The notes beneath the pieces were generated by a model. That model was not told the origin of the DNA. It made no database searches and saw nothing but the letters and a program-made list of their open reading frames with translations. A DNA stretch of 64,000 nucleotides, from assembly GCA_024336345.1 (NCBI GenBank), contig JANFOG010000001.1, forward strand, positions 2,170,001 to 2,234,000. Reading direction: 5' to 3'. Shown piece by piece: positions 12,730 through 25,084 of the stretch. This DNA comes from Mariannaea sp. PMI_226. Its lineage: Eukaryota > Ascomycota > Sordariomycetes > Hypocreales > Nectriaceae. The position numbers and the translations under genes are program-made. Position 1 is the first letter of the stretch. Each line of letters begins with the position of its first letter.

Positions 12730-14366
12730 TCACAGATTCTCCAATGACACACTTCTCGCCTTCGTACACCCATATGCTTCCACTATCCTCTTTCCTACCG
12801 ACTCGCCACTCCAGTATGCTCCAGTGGCCGTTCCCAGACCTACGAAGGGTGCGGTGTGTTCGCCAGCCATCCACAAGCCCTGGTTTGGCAGGCCTTCTCG
12901 CATTACTCGAATGTCATCGTCAGCTGCTTCCAGACCAACCTGGAAGTTGCAGTAACTTCCGTAGCCAGCAAGCTCGTCCTGCACCCAGTCCGTGGCAAGG
13001 CAGCCAGTGGGTTTACAGTCAGGGTCGGATTCCGAGTAATTAGGGAGTCGTGAGTAATACGGCTTGAACCAATCTAAGAGGAACTCGTCCTTCTTGGCTG
13101 GAGGGAGTTCCGCCACTCGGCCGGTAATGTATTGCGATTGCTCGCCGTAGGTGTAAAATAAGAGAGTAGGGTGTGAAGTTTCTGGTGTCAGACTTGCGAG
13201 CTCGACAACCTCTTGATTCCACTGGTGTGGGTTTGATTCAGGTGCATACTTGGGCGACAACCATTGCACAAAACCTTTGACTTTCTCCTCCTCGCCATCG
13301 GATGAAAGCCAGAAAGCCCTGGGGAAGCTGATATAAACCTACAACTTTGGTCAGCGTGAGTGCACTTGCTTGGTTAAACTCCAACACCTGCATACCTTTT
13401 CAAGGCATCCATAGCCGATTGACTCAATGGCTTTGGTCATGCGAGCCGGCAATGCAGGTTCAAATGCATGTAGATTTCGCTTTAGCCATCCAAGCGGCGT
13501 CGTGACAACGACCTCGTCAAACTCCAGCACTTGTCCACCCTGTACCTGAAGCTTGACCTTGTCTGCAGGATCTTTGCGATATGATATCCTCTCTACCTTG
13601 GTGCAGTATTTGATCTTTGCACCCTCCAAGGCTGGCTTTGCGATTGTGTCCAGGATATCTTTGTAAGTTCCGGCACATAGCAAATTCTCTATAAAGTATA
13701 TTAGCCACCAAGCACATGAAGTGAACCATAAGGGATGGAATTGTATGATTCACCTCCTTCAATGCACTCCTCTAACCAGAAAAACTTTAGGCTTTGTCTG
13801 GAAGAAGGGCTTCCAACCCATGCACCCCAAGTTTCAGACATTTGCATGATGACCTTGCGCTTCTCTTCGTAGCCTTCTTCGGTACTGGGGACCCTCTCAG
13901 CAACCTTCTGGAGGAAGAAGTCGTGTAAGCTTTCACCAGAGCCGATTTCCACAGATGCCTTGTTAGAGTGTTTGAAAGCGTCCTGGACGATATCCCACAT
14001 GAGGGTGGCATTCGCCTCGCCCTCGTTGACCTCGAAGGGACGACCAAATTCGTCATACACGTAGGAGCGGGAGTCCCAGCTGCCGACGGCAGTGTTCGTC
14101 TGCTTTGCTAGGTCAAGAATTGGGTTGTGATCGGTTCCATGGATCCAGTTGGGACCCATATCAACAAGACGTCCGTTGGGGAGTTTCTTCTGGTACAGAC
14201 GGCCCCCGATGCGGTTGCGGGCCTCAAGAATAGTGACATTAAAGCCATATTGAATAAGGATGTCTGCACACCTCATTCCAGAAATTCCGGCGCCAATCAC
14301 GGCGATATGGGGTTTTGATGCGGGATCCCCCTTGCGACGCTGCATTTCCGCATACATGTTAGCCAT
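12730..14366 (-). CDS. Flavin-containing amine oxidase (polyamine oxidase-like)
   Basis: This is a member of the FAD-dependent amine oxidase family, which oxidises amines such as polyamines and releases hydrogen peroxide. Exons are 14366-13754, 13688-13396 and 13338-12730, giving 504 residues. The dinucleotide-binding motif GAGISG is at residues 25-30 and is followed by a GGRL stretch typical of this family. The C-terminal flavin segment (GLWMAGEHTAPFVGLGTATG) is intact. Introns are 65 and 57 bases with proper borders. The substrate cannot be told from sequence; fungal relatives include Fms1-like polyamine oxidases and less characterised amine oxidases. The start is uncertain. An upstream exon 14615-14469 could splice over a 129-base intron (GTATGG donor, GCTAAC branch, ATGCAG acceptor) to 14339, which would replace the first nine residues with 49 and give 544 residues. 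No signal peptide is evident in the short form. Confidence 0.88.
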
Positions 14367-17300
14367 GCATCAGATCTTCATGGATGCGGGGGGTTTAACA
14401 CCGGACCGGTGAATCGAGGTCTCTGCTAGGAACAACTTGGAGACAAAGAAGACGATAAGCCACCATACCTGATTGAATGCCTCCATTGTGGCGAGTCTGT
14501 TTAGGAGTTGATCTTTGTCGAGACTACCAAAGGTGCGAATTGACTTGAGATCCTGATAGATCTTGGAGGTATTGCGTTTGGAAGGACTGGTATACGATAT
14601 TGAGTAAGCATCCATGATAGGCAAATTGAAGTTGAGAAGAGAGCAGGGCTCAAAGACGCTGCACAGATCCGAAAGACGTTGGAATAATTGCACTTCTGGA
14701 CTTCCAGAGTTTTATGCGTGGAGTTGTTTCGATTTGTGTCTTTGAGAGTGGTATGCGACTGGAGTGGCAAGGGTAGCTACACCAAAGCGAGCAAGGAGAA
14801 TGGGGGAATATAAAGTTCACAGCTTGACAGTCAGGTCACCAGGCACTGGGGTAGGACTAGTTCCCGCGAAGAGGCAAAGCCGCTGTGAATGATGGCGGGC
14901 ATGGAAAAGGGGGGAGGGTCAATAATTGTGACGGGGACGATCACGGGGATGGAGAATCCCATCACGAATGAACCCGGTATATAAGCCATAATCCGCTCCA
15001 AGCCAAGGTGTACCAAGATGGATAATGAAAATGATAAACGACAGATAACAACAAATACGCCACCACCGCTACCACCTCGGGAGACGGAGAGGAAGACGCG
15101 GACGGGGCATACAAACATCGCCGGCTACCTCGACACTGTGCCGTATCAGGAGCGAAATAACCGGCTATAGAACAGCGCTATGGAGTACCGTGGATTGTAC
15201 AACTTCGCACGTGCTGTGTGGCGGCGTCGATAAGAGGCTCTGGAGTGCAAAGTCTCACCGGCATTCTCTCAAGCTGAAAGGCCCCTTTCTGGCCCCATCC
15301 AGACATGTCAGTGTGCGGGCTCACGACTCAGAGAGGCAAAGCCACGAGGCCAGTGACACAGGCAACAGACCAATCGCCGTCGCCACCAGGCTGCTCATGA
15401 GGGACCCGAGGCGAAGGAGAATGGGGACACCAAGCCGCCCCATTGCAGTAGACCCAAATCTGGCTCAAGGCACTACCAGGTATCCGAATTTCGAGGTCCC
15501 AGGTACAGGGTATGCGCCAGTGCAAAAGAAAAAAAAAGGAAAAAAAAGAGAGAGAGAGAAGAAGAAAAAAGAATAAAAGAAAGGACCTCGGAGCTTCGGC
15601 TCGGCCGGGAATTGTCTCATGAGACAAAGAACATTGGAAGCAAAGAAGGAAAACGACAGCGAATGCAAAGCAATCCGCTGTTGATAATTCAAACGTACAT
15701 TGTGATGAACCAGGAAGAGACCGACAATGTTCGTCGAGTGAGCGTTGCAAGCGAATAAACCAAGGGAGTTGGCATATCGCAGCAACTGGAGACGCTACAA
15801 CGTTCAATATATAACTAGGAAAGGAAAGGAAAAGTAAGGGAACTCACGGCAAAGGGACCAGCCCTAGATGCAATTATGGAGCCCTTTGGCTGGCTTTGAG
15901 GCGCCATCATGCGACGCGGCGCCCGCTTATCGTCGCTGCTACTGAGTTCTTTTTATCCTCTTTTCATTCTAGTTTATCATTGTCCACGACGATTCGTTCA
16001 ACGTAACTGGTCCCCCGTGTACCGAGTTCCGGATGTGACAGATGCAACTAGCTTGCAGCACAAGGATGTACGATAATAGTCTCACACTTGTCCAAACGTG
16101 AGGTCACGAGACAGCAGCAGCCTACTCTTGTTTGCAACTGCTCATTTTCTTCTTTTCTCTTTTTTTTTTCGTGTGTTGTTAGTGAGTATAGTCTATCGAG
16201 GTAAGAATACACGCAGGTAGTCAGCCGCAACATCGGAGTGGTAGCGGCAGGTGGGTGGCATAATTCTAAGGATTCTATGTTATTACTAGGAGAGAGTTAC
16301 TGGATAGCAGGTTATAAAATGAAATGAAACACAACATAGAGCTGTGGTGAAGCGAATGAGTTCACAGCCGCTCTCGTCTCTTAAATATTAGTAAAAGATT
16401 CTGAGACTCTTCCCCGGCTCCTTAGAAGTAAACTCAAGAGCGCTTTGTTTTTCAGATACGGCAGAGGGATTTCGAGCTTTAAGAAGAAGAAAAAATTAGA
16501 CATGGTTGTTCATCTATGATTAATGCAAGTTCCTAGGTTATGTACGCAAGGCAGCGGCTCTATCTTCTTACCTGTTCGAATTCTTTCGACTACAATTGGC
16601 CAGTAGGAACAACCTCCAGGCAATTCTCATAAGACGAACCTCCAGTTACACGAGAAAACACGAAGAGATCCAATTTTCAACGGCATAGAAACCTAGACAC
16701 GAAAGTTGAAAAGAGCATATAGTTTCTTACCAGATATCGTGCCTGGAGTATATTGTACTTCAACCTTCAGCAACGGGCTAAAGTGCATGACCACACCTCG
16801 GTCTGTCCGCGCGTCACGATAGTAGACATGTTATGTCTCCGTTCGTTGAGTGGTTTTGCTAATCGGACTCTCGTTATAATGCAGCACGAGTTATGGCCAA
16901 AATCCACTATTTGGCGGAACGGCAAGCGTCGACTCCGGTTGTCACTGAGTCTGCTTCTCACCGTTGATTGACCTGGCACTGGATAGCCTTGTTAAATGCG
17001 TGGTTCTCCTGGGTCCTTTCATGATTGGAGTTGTTTTGTACTAGCAAAACAGTACAGGTTCCTCGGGGTTGGAAAAATATAGCCTGCATCGATATATCTT
17101 CCTGCATGTCATATGGGGCACGTCCTTGTCCTGGCCATAAAACATGAATATGGGCTCTTGAACTCCGTACGGTCCTGAGAGAGGATAATTGCTTGGCTAT
17201 TGACGCTGGTATATATAACAATACCGCCCCTTTGTATAGATTAGAGAGCAACCATGGTACATAAGCTGACCCAGAAGACCGTTTTTTTATGTTATTTTTT

Positions 17301-18258
17301 TTAGTTTTTATTTTTATTTTGGCCTGATTCAAGTCAGATGACGCTAGACACAACAGAGCTCATGTCGAAGGTCGGATAAATTCACACCGAGACAGTAGAT
17401 TCCTTCCTAGACTCGAACTCTAAGGACCTGGAATATGCTAAGTGACTCTGGTATTGACAACAATACCTTGCGATAGGCACGCACTACAGAAACCAGAGCT
17501 TATACCAGTCTTATGGGGAACGAGTTTGGAGGTGAAAGCGGGAACGCGAGCCCCCCGTTGATATTCCGCATTCGAGGATTGGACAACTCTTTGAGTTTGT
17601 GAGATGATGACAAAGTCAGTCCGTCTCATTCCACCCCAAGAAGCGTCTCTCTTTACCGGCTGAGCAATATTTTTCTAGTCCAACAGGTCCTATTAGTTGC
17701 TGTAGTGGATCAGACGAACTGAGCCGAGGAATTTTTTTCCAGGGGGAGTACTCTGTACGGTCGAGATCAAGTCAAATCCCCGAAAAAGGACCCCAGAGAC
17801 GGTCCCCTTGCCCAGAATTAATCACATGTTCCCCGCATCCTCCGTACCATCTGTACCCTCCCCCTCGCCAGGGTCGAGCTAAGATGAAGCATTGAGGCCA
17901 ATCACCGAGGCGGTATTTCGTTGCCCTTTGCGCTAAATCTCCACTGCGGAGAAGCCGAGGTGCCGACGTCACTCGCCAGGGCCGCGGGTGATGCTTTCGA
18001 TCTGGAGTCTGACCCGAACCAACATAACTAATTCTGGGGCTGACAGAAGATTTGGGGGCATCAAAACTTCACAAGATAACTCTCCCTTTCTCCCTCTCTT
18101 CTTTTTTCCAGATTTATTTATTTTCTTCTTCTTCTTTTGGATGGTTTCCATACAATCCCGGGTACACTGCCAGTAGATCATAGAAGGTTCTCTTATAGAA
18201 GCATTACCTTGTTGCGGGCTCCCTTTCCAACTACCTTATTCACAACATCTCGCCCATC
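14367..18258. other. Gene-poor 3.9 kb spacer
   Basis: This lies between two divergently transcribed genes (amine oxidase leftward, acyl-CoA dehydrogenase rightward). Only the possible upstream exon of the amine oxidase (14615-14469) is a candidate coding piece. The rest shows purine-rich (about 15520-15580) and pyrimidine-rich runs, an AT-rich stretch around 16250-16700, and no frame with a recognisable domain. Pyrimidine runs at 18080-18140 probably belong to the dehydrogenase promoter or leader. Confidence 0.55.
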
Positions 18259-19992
18259 ATGGCTCCTCCCTCCAAGACCTTCACCCGCGAGGAGGTCCGC
18301 TCCCAAACTTCCGAGGACAACCTACTTTGCATCATCGACAACACCGTCTACGACCTCACTGACTTCGTCGACGCCCACCCCGGCGGTGAATCCGTTCTCC
18401 GTCAAGTCGCCGGCCAAGATGCCACCACCGCCTTCTACAACCTGCACCGCCACGAGGTTCTCACCCGCAACGCCGGCCTCGCCATCGGCACCATCGATGG
18501 AAAGAAGCCCGAGGTCATCACTCCCCAGCCTGGTGACCTGAGCAAGGTGCCTTATGCTGAGCCCTTGTGGCTGGCACCTCCCTTCCGAAGCCCATACTAT
18601 AGCGAGTCGCACAAACGCTTGCAGCAAGCCTTGCGCGTGTTTACGGACAAGTACTTGTATCCCGAGGCGCAGGAATGTGAGGCAACAGGTCGCCATGTTA
18701 GCCAAGAGATGATTGATAGGATGAGCAAGTTGGGAATCCTGCACATGCGCATTGGTCCCGGCAAGCATCTGCATGGCGTGGAACTCATGGGAGGCGCTGT
18801 CAAGGGAGAGGAGTTCGACTACTTCCATGACTTAATCGTCTCTCAGGAGACGGCTCGAGCGATGGCACGAGGCTTCCAGGATGGCAATATGGCTGGTATG
18901 ACCATTGGCCTCACGGCAGTGATGAACTTTGGCCGCGATGAAGCTTTCAAGAAGAGGATTTCAGGCGAGGTCCTCAGCGGCAAGAAGAAGCTGTGCTTGG
19001 CTATCACCGAAGCATTTGCTGGTTCCGATGTCGCTGGTCTACGTACAACCGCTGAGAAGACCCCTGACGGAAAGTACTACGTAAGTTGCGCAATCCCCCA
19101 TCTACTCCAGCTACTATACAAAAGAGGTGTCCGCCTGACCAAGAAATAGATTGTCAATGGCACGAAGAAATGGATTACGAACGGCACTTTCTGCGACTAC
19201 TTCGTGACGGGTGTCCGCACCGGTAACCATCTCAGCGTCATCCTGATTGAGCGTGGAGAAGGTGTTGAGACAAAGCCTATCAAGACGTCCTACTCTCCCA
19301 CCGCAGGCACCGCCTATGTCACCTTTGACAACGTCAAGGTCCCCGTCGAGAACTTGCTAGGTGAGGAGAACAAGGGCATCCATGTGATTCTCAGCAACTT
19401 CAACCACGAGAGGTGGACCATGGTTTGTACGTTTTCCTCCCCAATTAATGAGGTCACAGTTTTGAAAGCTGACAACATTACTAGGCGGCAGTCTTCGTGT
19501 CTCAAGATATATTGTTGAGGAATGCTTGAAGTGGGCAAACCAGCGCCTTGTGTTTGGCAAGCGCCTTATTGATCAACCCGTGATTCGACAAAAGTGCGTT
19601 ACTTGTCAAGACCCAACTAATTTTGAGCAATAGAAAACTAACAACAGACATTTAGGCTAGCCAAGATGATTGCTCTAGTTGAAGCTAACCAGTCCTGGCT
19701 GGAGACCATCACCTACCAGATGTGTCACATGCCATACAAGCAGCAAGCTCAACATCTGGCCGGTCCGATCGGTCTGCTGAAGATGAGCACCACCCGCGCA
19801 GCCCATGAGATTGCTGATGAGGCGGTGCAGATCTGGGGTGGCCGCGGTCTCACACAGACTGGTATGGGCAAATTCATCGAAATGTTCCATCGAACGTACA
19901 AGTTTGACGCCATCCTCGGTGGTGCTGAGGAGGTTCTTGGCGACCTTGGCGTGAGACAAGCTATGCGAAACTTCCCCAAGGCGATGTTGTAG
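18259..19992 (+). CDS. Cytochrome b5-acyl-CoA dehydrogenase fusion protein
   Basis: This is a single polypeptide with an N-terminal heme-binding cytochrome b5 domain joined to a full acyl-CoA dehydrogenase domain. Such proteins are predicted to carry out FAD-dependent alpha,beta-desaturation of acyl-CoA, with electrons possibly passing through the built-in heme domain. Exons are 18259-19080, 19150-19426, 19485-19593 and 19656-19992, giving 514 residues. The b5 signature HPGG is at residues 40-43 and the second heme histidine is probably in LHRHEVL (H63 or H65). The dehydrogenase part shows AITEAFAGSD, GTKKWITNG, FNHERW and WGGRGLTQ blocks. The donor of intron 2 is GTACGT at 19427, not the nearer GTTTGT, because only that choice keeps the frame into the family block GSLRVSRYIVEEC. 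No peroxisomal or mitochondrial targeting signal is obvious. The real substrate is unknown. Confidence 0.93.
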
Positions 19993-20878
19993 ATAGGCAT
20001 CAAGACGGCGATATTTCGTCGTACGTGCACGTATGGTTTTTTTTTTTTAGATTTAGGCGGCGTCCCGGAGTTCATAGGCTACCCCGAAAGTAATTGTTCT
20101 CTACTGCTTCGTCTTGGTTCTGCTGTTGAACTTGATCTTCGTGGGGTTGGTAATTCGTTCGTGAAGTCTCAAGCCCCGATACTAACAAGCTAACACCCGC
20201 TGGTCGCATATGAAACGACTTGAACCTAGATAAATTTTGGTAAATTAAATTGGCCGTAGACCTCACCTAACTCGCCCCCTTGGGGAGATGGACTTACGCT
20301 GTGCTTTACGCTGTACAAGTAGCGCAGCATGACAAGCGCAGAAATCGGATCGGCAACACCAAGACACATGAACATTCACACCAAGATCAGACTTCCCGTC
20401 AGCTTCGGGATCAACGCAATTCATCTCGTCCTGACTACCAAAGGAGCAATTCCTAGTACTTTCGGCTTTGCCCCTCTAACCACAACCGTGTCAGAATGTT
20501 GGGGCATCCGAGAATTTGCTCACAAACCACCATTTTTCTTCATTCTCGTCACTCATCAACCGTCACCATCCGCCTCTCCCCTTTAAAAGTCGAGCCGTGG
20601 GCTTTTTATCAAAAGCCTTTCGTTGCGTGACGAAATCCAATGCTGAGATGTTCCAATAAAGGGACCAGGATCCATGTAACCCTTACCGAGATCCGAGCAA
20701 CATGAGCTGCAAGCCAGCGATTTTTGAAGTCGTAAAGTCATGTTCGAAGATGAACCTTTTGCGTAGAAGGTTGAGGAAAGAAACAACAAAAGAAACGAGT
20801 TTTTTCGACCGTGGGTATCATGGAGCTGCCACGTCAATTTTCCCTAGGTTGGTGAACCAAGGAAACTTCATCGCCATT
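19993..20878. other. Convergent 3' spacer, dehydrogenase and GIS2
   Basis: The two flanking genes converge here, so the stretch should hold both 3' untranslated regions. A T run lies at about 20038-20049. I see no gene in it. Confidence 0.6.
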
Positions 20879-22155
20879 TTAGTTGTTGGGGCACTGGGAC
20901 TGGACGTGGCCAGACTGCTGGCACTTGTAGCAGATCTTCTCACCACCAGCAGACTCCTTGGGGCAGTCACGGGAGTAGTGACCAGACTCGCCACAGTTGT
21001 AGCACTTCATGCCGTTGACACACTCACCTAGGTTTTGTTAGCAATGCTCAAGGGGTGCTGGGGTAACAAACTCACGAGACATGTGGCCGTAGCCACCGCA
21101 GGAGTAGCAGGTCTTGCCAGCGCCACCACCGAAACCGCCGCCGTAGTTGTTATTGTACGAGGACTTGTTGCAGTTGCGGGCAATGTGACCCATCTCACCG
21201 CACTGATTTTGTTAGCCAGCGTGTAAATTTCCGGGAAATGGTCAACTAACCTTGTAGCACTCGGTGGACTGACCGCCGCCGCTGCCGCCGCCGCCGCTCA
21301 TGGGGCAGTCACGGGAGATGTGGCCGGCCTGGCCGCACTTGTAGCAGGACTTGTTGTCCTTCATGGGCTCAGTGCAGTCGCGGCCTATGGTTTGATGGTT
21401 AATCTCCGGTTTTAAGAGAAAATAGACATAATTGTGTATACGTACTCATATGGCCCTCGCCTACAGAACAACTGATGTCAGTACTTGAAGCAATGGTAAT
21501 AGGGGTGCACGAGAAAGCGTACCGCCACAGTTGTAGCTAGAGTATTCATTAGCCCAGATCCGATAATAAAAGCACGAGACAGAAGTTCATACCACTTAGC
21601 AGGTCCCTTAGTAGGGCAATCACGAGCCTAGAGAGAGCGAAGGTGAGCGAATGTGCAATCTAGTTAATTGCAAGAAACTATACCTGATGGCCGGGAGCAC
21701 CGCCTGTTAAAAAACATTGTTAGCATTGTTTTTATGTCTTAGTGTAGTGATGATATGAAATATGAACGCAATTGGGCTGCTTGAATCGATTTCGGGAATC
21801 AAGAGGACCCGGTGAATAGTGCTTGACGGACGGGCAAAAGAGGGTTGGAAATAAGGGTGCAGAGTCATTTGACGCAGGAAGTGCACTGAGACATGATTTC
21901 GCTCGTCACTGGTTCTGAGCGATCGGAATCAACTGCGCTCGTATACGAGAATAGGATATGTCACGTGGAGTACCCGAAAAAGAGCAAGAAAAGAACAGAA
22001 GAGGAGAAATGAGAGAAAGAAGGAAGAAGGCAGCAGGGAAAACAGGTGCAAACGGGTTTGTTCAGTCTCGAATGCAGAGGCTAGAAGAGACTAGTTGAAT
22101 AAAAGAACTTACAAGAGTAGCAGGCGCCACGGGGAGGCTGCTGGAAAGAGTCCAT
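20879..22155 (-). CDS. gis2: CCHC zinc-knuckle nucleic-acid-binding protein Gis2 (CNBP-like)
   Basis: This is a small single-stranded nucleic-acid-binding protein of the CNBP/Gis2/Byr3 family, linked in yeast and animals to translation and mRNA granules. I rebuilt eight exons: 22155-22113, 21703-21684, 21627-21593, 21536-21523, 21460-21446, 21384-21251, 21202-21076 and 21027-20879. They sum to 537 bases and 178 residues in one intact frame. The product has seven CX2CX4HX4C knuckles (CYSC, CYNC, CYKC, CYKC, CYSC, CYNC and CYKC openings) and a Gly-rich linker between knuckles 3 and 4, with a second one between 4 and 5. The exons of 14, 15, 20 and 35 bases are very short, and introns are 48-62 bases except the first (409 bases). 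Because of this fragmentation no long open frame marks the gene. The leader upstream of 22155 may contain another intron. Function is by family; confidence in the fold is very high. Confidence 0.94.
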
Positions 22156-25084
22156 TTTGGCAGAGTGGGAAAAGAAGATGGATTGCTTGAGAAGCTGATG
22201 TGTCTGTGTGAAAGTCAGTAAAGGATTTTGACCTCAAATTCGCGATGTTAGATTCTAGAGTGAAGAGAACCACAGACTAGCGCGGTTGACAGCGCCCCGA
22301 GATCCGATTGAGGCAAAAGATTAGCGAGAGGGTCATGGGGTGGGCGCCCATAACCTGAAGCCAGGAGGAGGGGTGGTCTAGATCGAGTCCAAGAGAAAGA
22401 CTTCTGGATTATGAACATGCTCTAGGTGCGGGGAAGTGGGCAGAAGACAGACGGCGAAGGGGACAAGGGGCAGAACTGAGGCGTTGAAACGGGCAATAGA
22501 CAATGCGAATAATGCCTTGAGAGAGGTCCTCTCGATGAGAACCGGACGGTGGTTTCCCTCATCCAGAACGTCTGCCGGCGGTCGTTGAACAGTGTCCACT
22601 GGGCCGTAAACGGCAGGCGGGGGCGGGGTGCATTGCGTGCAGAGATTTCCCAGTAGTAATTTTTTTTTTTGGTGGGTGATGCCCACTCTCGCAGTAAACT
22701 TGAGGGCAGGTTTTTGGGTTGCTTCGCACAATCCTGCGCACGAACAAGGCAGGGTGTGTGGATATGTTGAGAAAAAGCAAGTGAAAAGATGGGAATGATT
22801 GATAGGGATGAGAGCGAGAAGGAGCTCATGGAGGCCACTTACTGAGCGAGGCTGGATTGCTGAGGACGAGAAGCGAGGTCCTAAGGATGCGTAAAATGCA
22901 GGTGTAAGGTGTAGTGGTAAGGAAGAGAAAGTTGAGTTGGTGGTGGGTTGTGGATCGCAGTGGTTGACGCGCGCCCGACGTGTGCTTCCTTATTAGTTTA
23001 ACTTGTTTGTGCGTGCGTGTTTGTGTGGAGGAGTGATGCTGATGGAGACAAGAGGCAAGAAGCGGGCCCACAGATGCTTGGTGTGGTGATGTGGTAGTGT
23101 AGGTACCTTTTTTTAGGCAAGGCACGTACCTCTCTAAAGGTCAGGTCCTTAGGGAGATACCTACAGTATCTACAAACTTGGTAGCCCAGGCCTCAGTGAC
23201 AAAGCTCCACCGCGCTCTGTACCCCATGAGCTCTCTAGTTGGGAGGGAGGTAGGGTTACAAACTGCCCTGAGCGAGAGAGCAGGCCTGCATGTTGATTCG
23301 CTTACAGTACAATATCCTTGGTTCGGCGAGACTGTCCTGACATACATCTCCACTGCATCCGTCCCTTGCAGTGGTACCTCAAAACCTCAGGTTTAGCACC
23401 TGAATTGACAGGCTGGGGTCCTTATTTAATACCTACACTGTTTCGAATCACATACTGTGTGGCTTACTGTATGAGCAATTACCTGTCCAACGCCTCGGAG
23501 TTGAGACCATGGTTCCTGGAATCCATATCCGTAGCATAGGCATCCAAAAGTACCTCTTGACTGAGTGCGTGCCAAATATTCGACTTCTTCCCGCTTGCTC
23601 AAGAACTATCACGATAGTTGAGCGAAGAAGACGGGATGATGCTTGCACATCGTCATTGACATTGGCTGGTGGCTGATTGTCATCCCCACGATTGGAGCCC
23701 TAATCAGATACGCTTTTCTTCCACTTGAAAGCGTCTTCGCCTCAGGTGATGAGATTTTCAGTCAGGTGCCCAGCCAATTCACACAAGTAATTAAGGCATA
23801 AATCAGTGCTCGGGCATAGAAATCCAAACTGTCTCGGTTGGCGAATGATGCTCAACGTCATTGGTTCGTTTGGCCGAGACGGAACCTCATTCTCTGCATT
23901 TCTCTTGGTTGATCCGTTCGCCAGTCAAAGAGACTGGCACGCCACATTTTCGAAATGACGGCTCATGTAGGCTCCCGTACGTTTTTTTCGCGTTGTTCGA
24001 AATTGATCCTATTATCTACTAGCGCCCTTACTTCCCTACATATGTGGCGAACACCAACGATACCTCTATACCCTGGACAATCGGGTTTCTTGCGGCTTCA
24101 GGAAGGTTGTCCACTGATTGAGTGGTACAAAATGGTTGTCCAACCATCAAGCATGCCCTTGTACTTCGGTAACCATTGCACAAAGATGCTGCAATAATCC
24201 ACCGGAAATTTTGCAAATTGAGCCATGTTTCTCAACCGTCAGTGTTGCAGTGGTCGACTCCTCGTTGATGCTTTCAAAATTCGGGCCATAATAAGACGAT
24301 GCCAACGATCCCTGCAAACTTATCTGGAATACTACATCCGAACCTATCCCCCTCTTCAGGTTTGCGGTGATGACCATCCCATACGTATAATTCCTTATGA
24401 TAAATTCACTTGTATTGAAATCCAATAATCCCATAGAATTATGGTGCTTCTCGCCATTTCCACACTCCTCGTTGGTGGGAGGTCCAACCGTGCCACATGT
24501 AAGCCGTGAAACGCCTCCAGCTCGGACGCTGCATGCTGGAAACGGCGCCGCGGATTGCCAAACGAGATCTAGAAAGTCTGGAAGTCGCACAGACGGGGCA
24601 GCAGTGGAGTCGGTGGAGTTTTTCTTCTGGTCTAATCTGGTGTAAGGATTTTCTTACCCTTGTTGGTTGGAGACTGGTGGGAGACCAGCAACACGACCAG
24701 GGGTCTATCAAACCACCCAGTCCCCCACGTTTTGCACAGCTCGACACACAGGCTGGTGACTCTACAAACCGCCAGATAGTCCGTACTCTATTTCTACCAG
24801 GAGAAAACGGATGCCTGAATCCAATAGATACCAGGGATTACATATTGTCACAGGGAGCCAACGTCGTTTGCAATATGGCAAGGATTCCAGACGCAATGGA
24901 AATGCCCTGTATGGTCTACATAATTTTTGTTCACTTGTCAGGCTTGGTGGTTAAGACGGAGCTTACGGAATTGACCTGGTATTCTATTCAGGAACAATAA
25001 GTTGTTGCCTGCAGAACTGTTTCATGAATAGCTGCACCACATGCTCAATCAAAATCTTCGCTGGGCCACATAACACACCAAGCT
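22156..25084. other. Gene-poor spacer upstream of GIS2
   Basis: The first part (to about 22850) is probably GIS2 leader and promoter. From about 23130 to 25080 the sequence is unremarkable, with short frames only. The longest, on the minus strand at 24590-24147 (147 codons), has no domain I recognise. It could be an exon of an unidentified gene or chance, so I do not call it as a gene. Confidence 0.5.

Noticed and set aside
17395..17690. tRNA-like A-box (TTGCTCAGCCGG, minus strand near 17670) and B-box-like AGTTCGAGT (minus strand near 17410)
   Set aside because: The two boxes are about 260 bases apart, the T-arm pairs poorly with a normal loop, and no acceptor stem can be drawn. Not a tRNA, and too widely spaced for a typical tRNA-derived short element.
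22378..23125. Minus-strand frames of 99-138 codons upstream of GIS2
   Set aside because: Low-complexity Ser/Pro/His content without domains; more likely leader and promoter sequence of GIS2.
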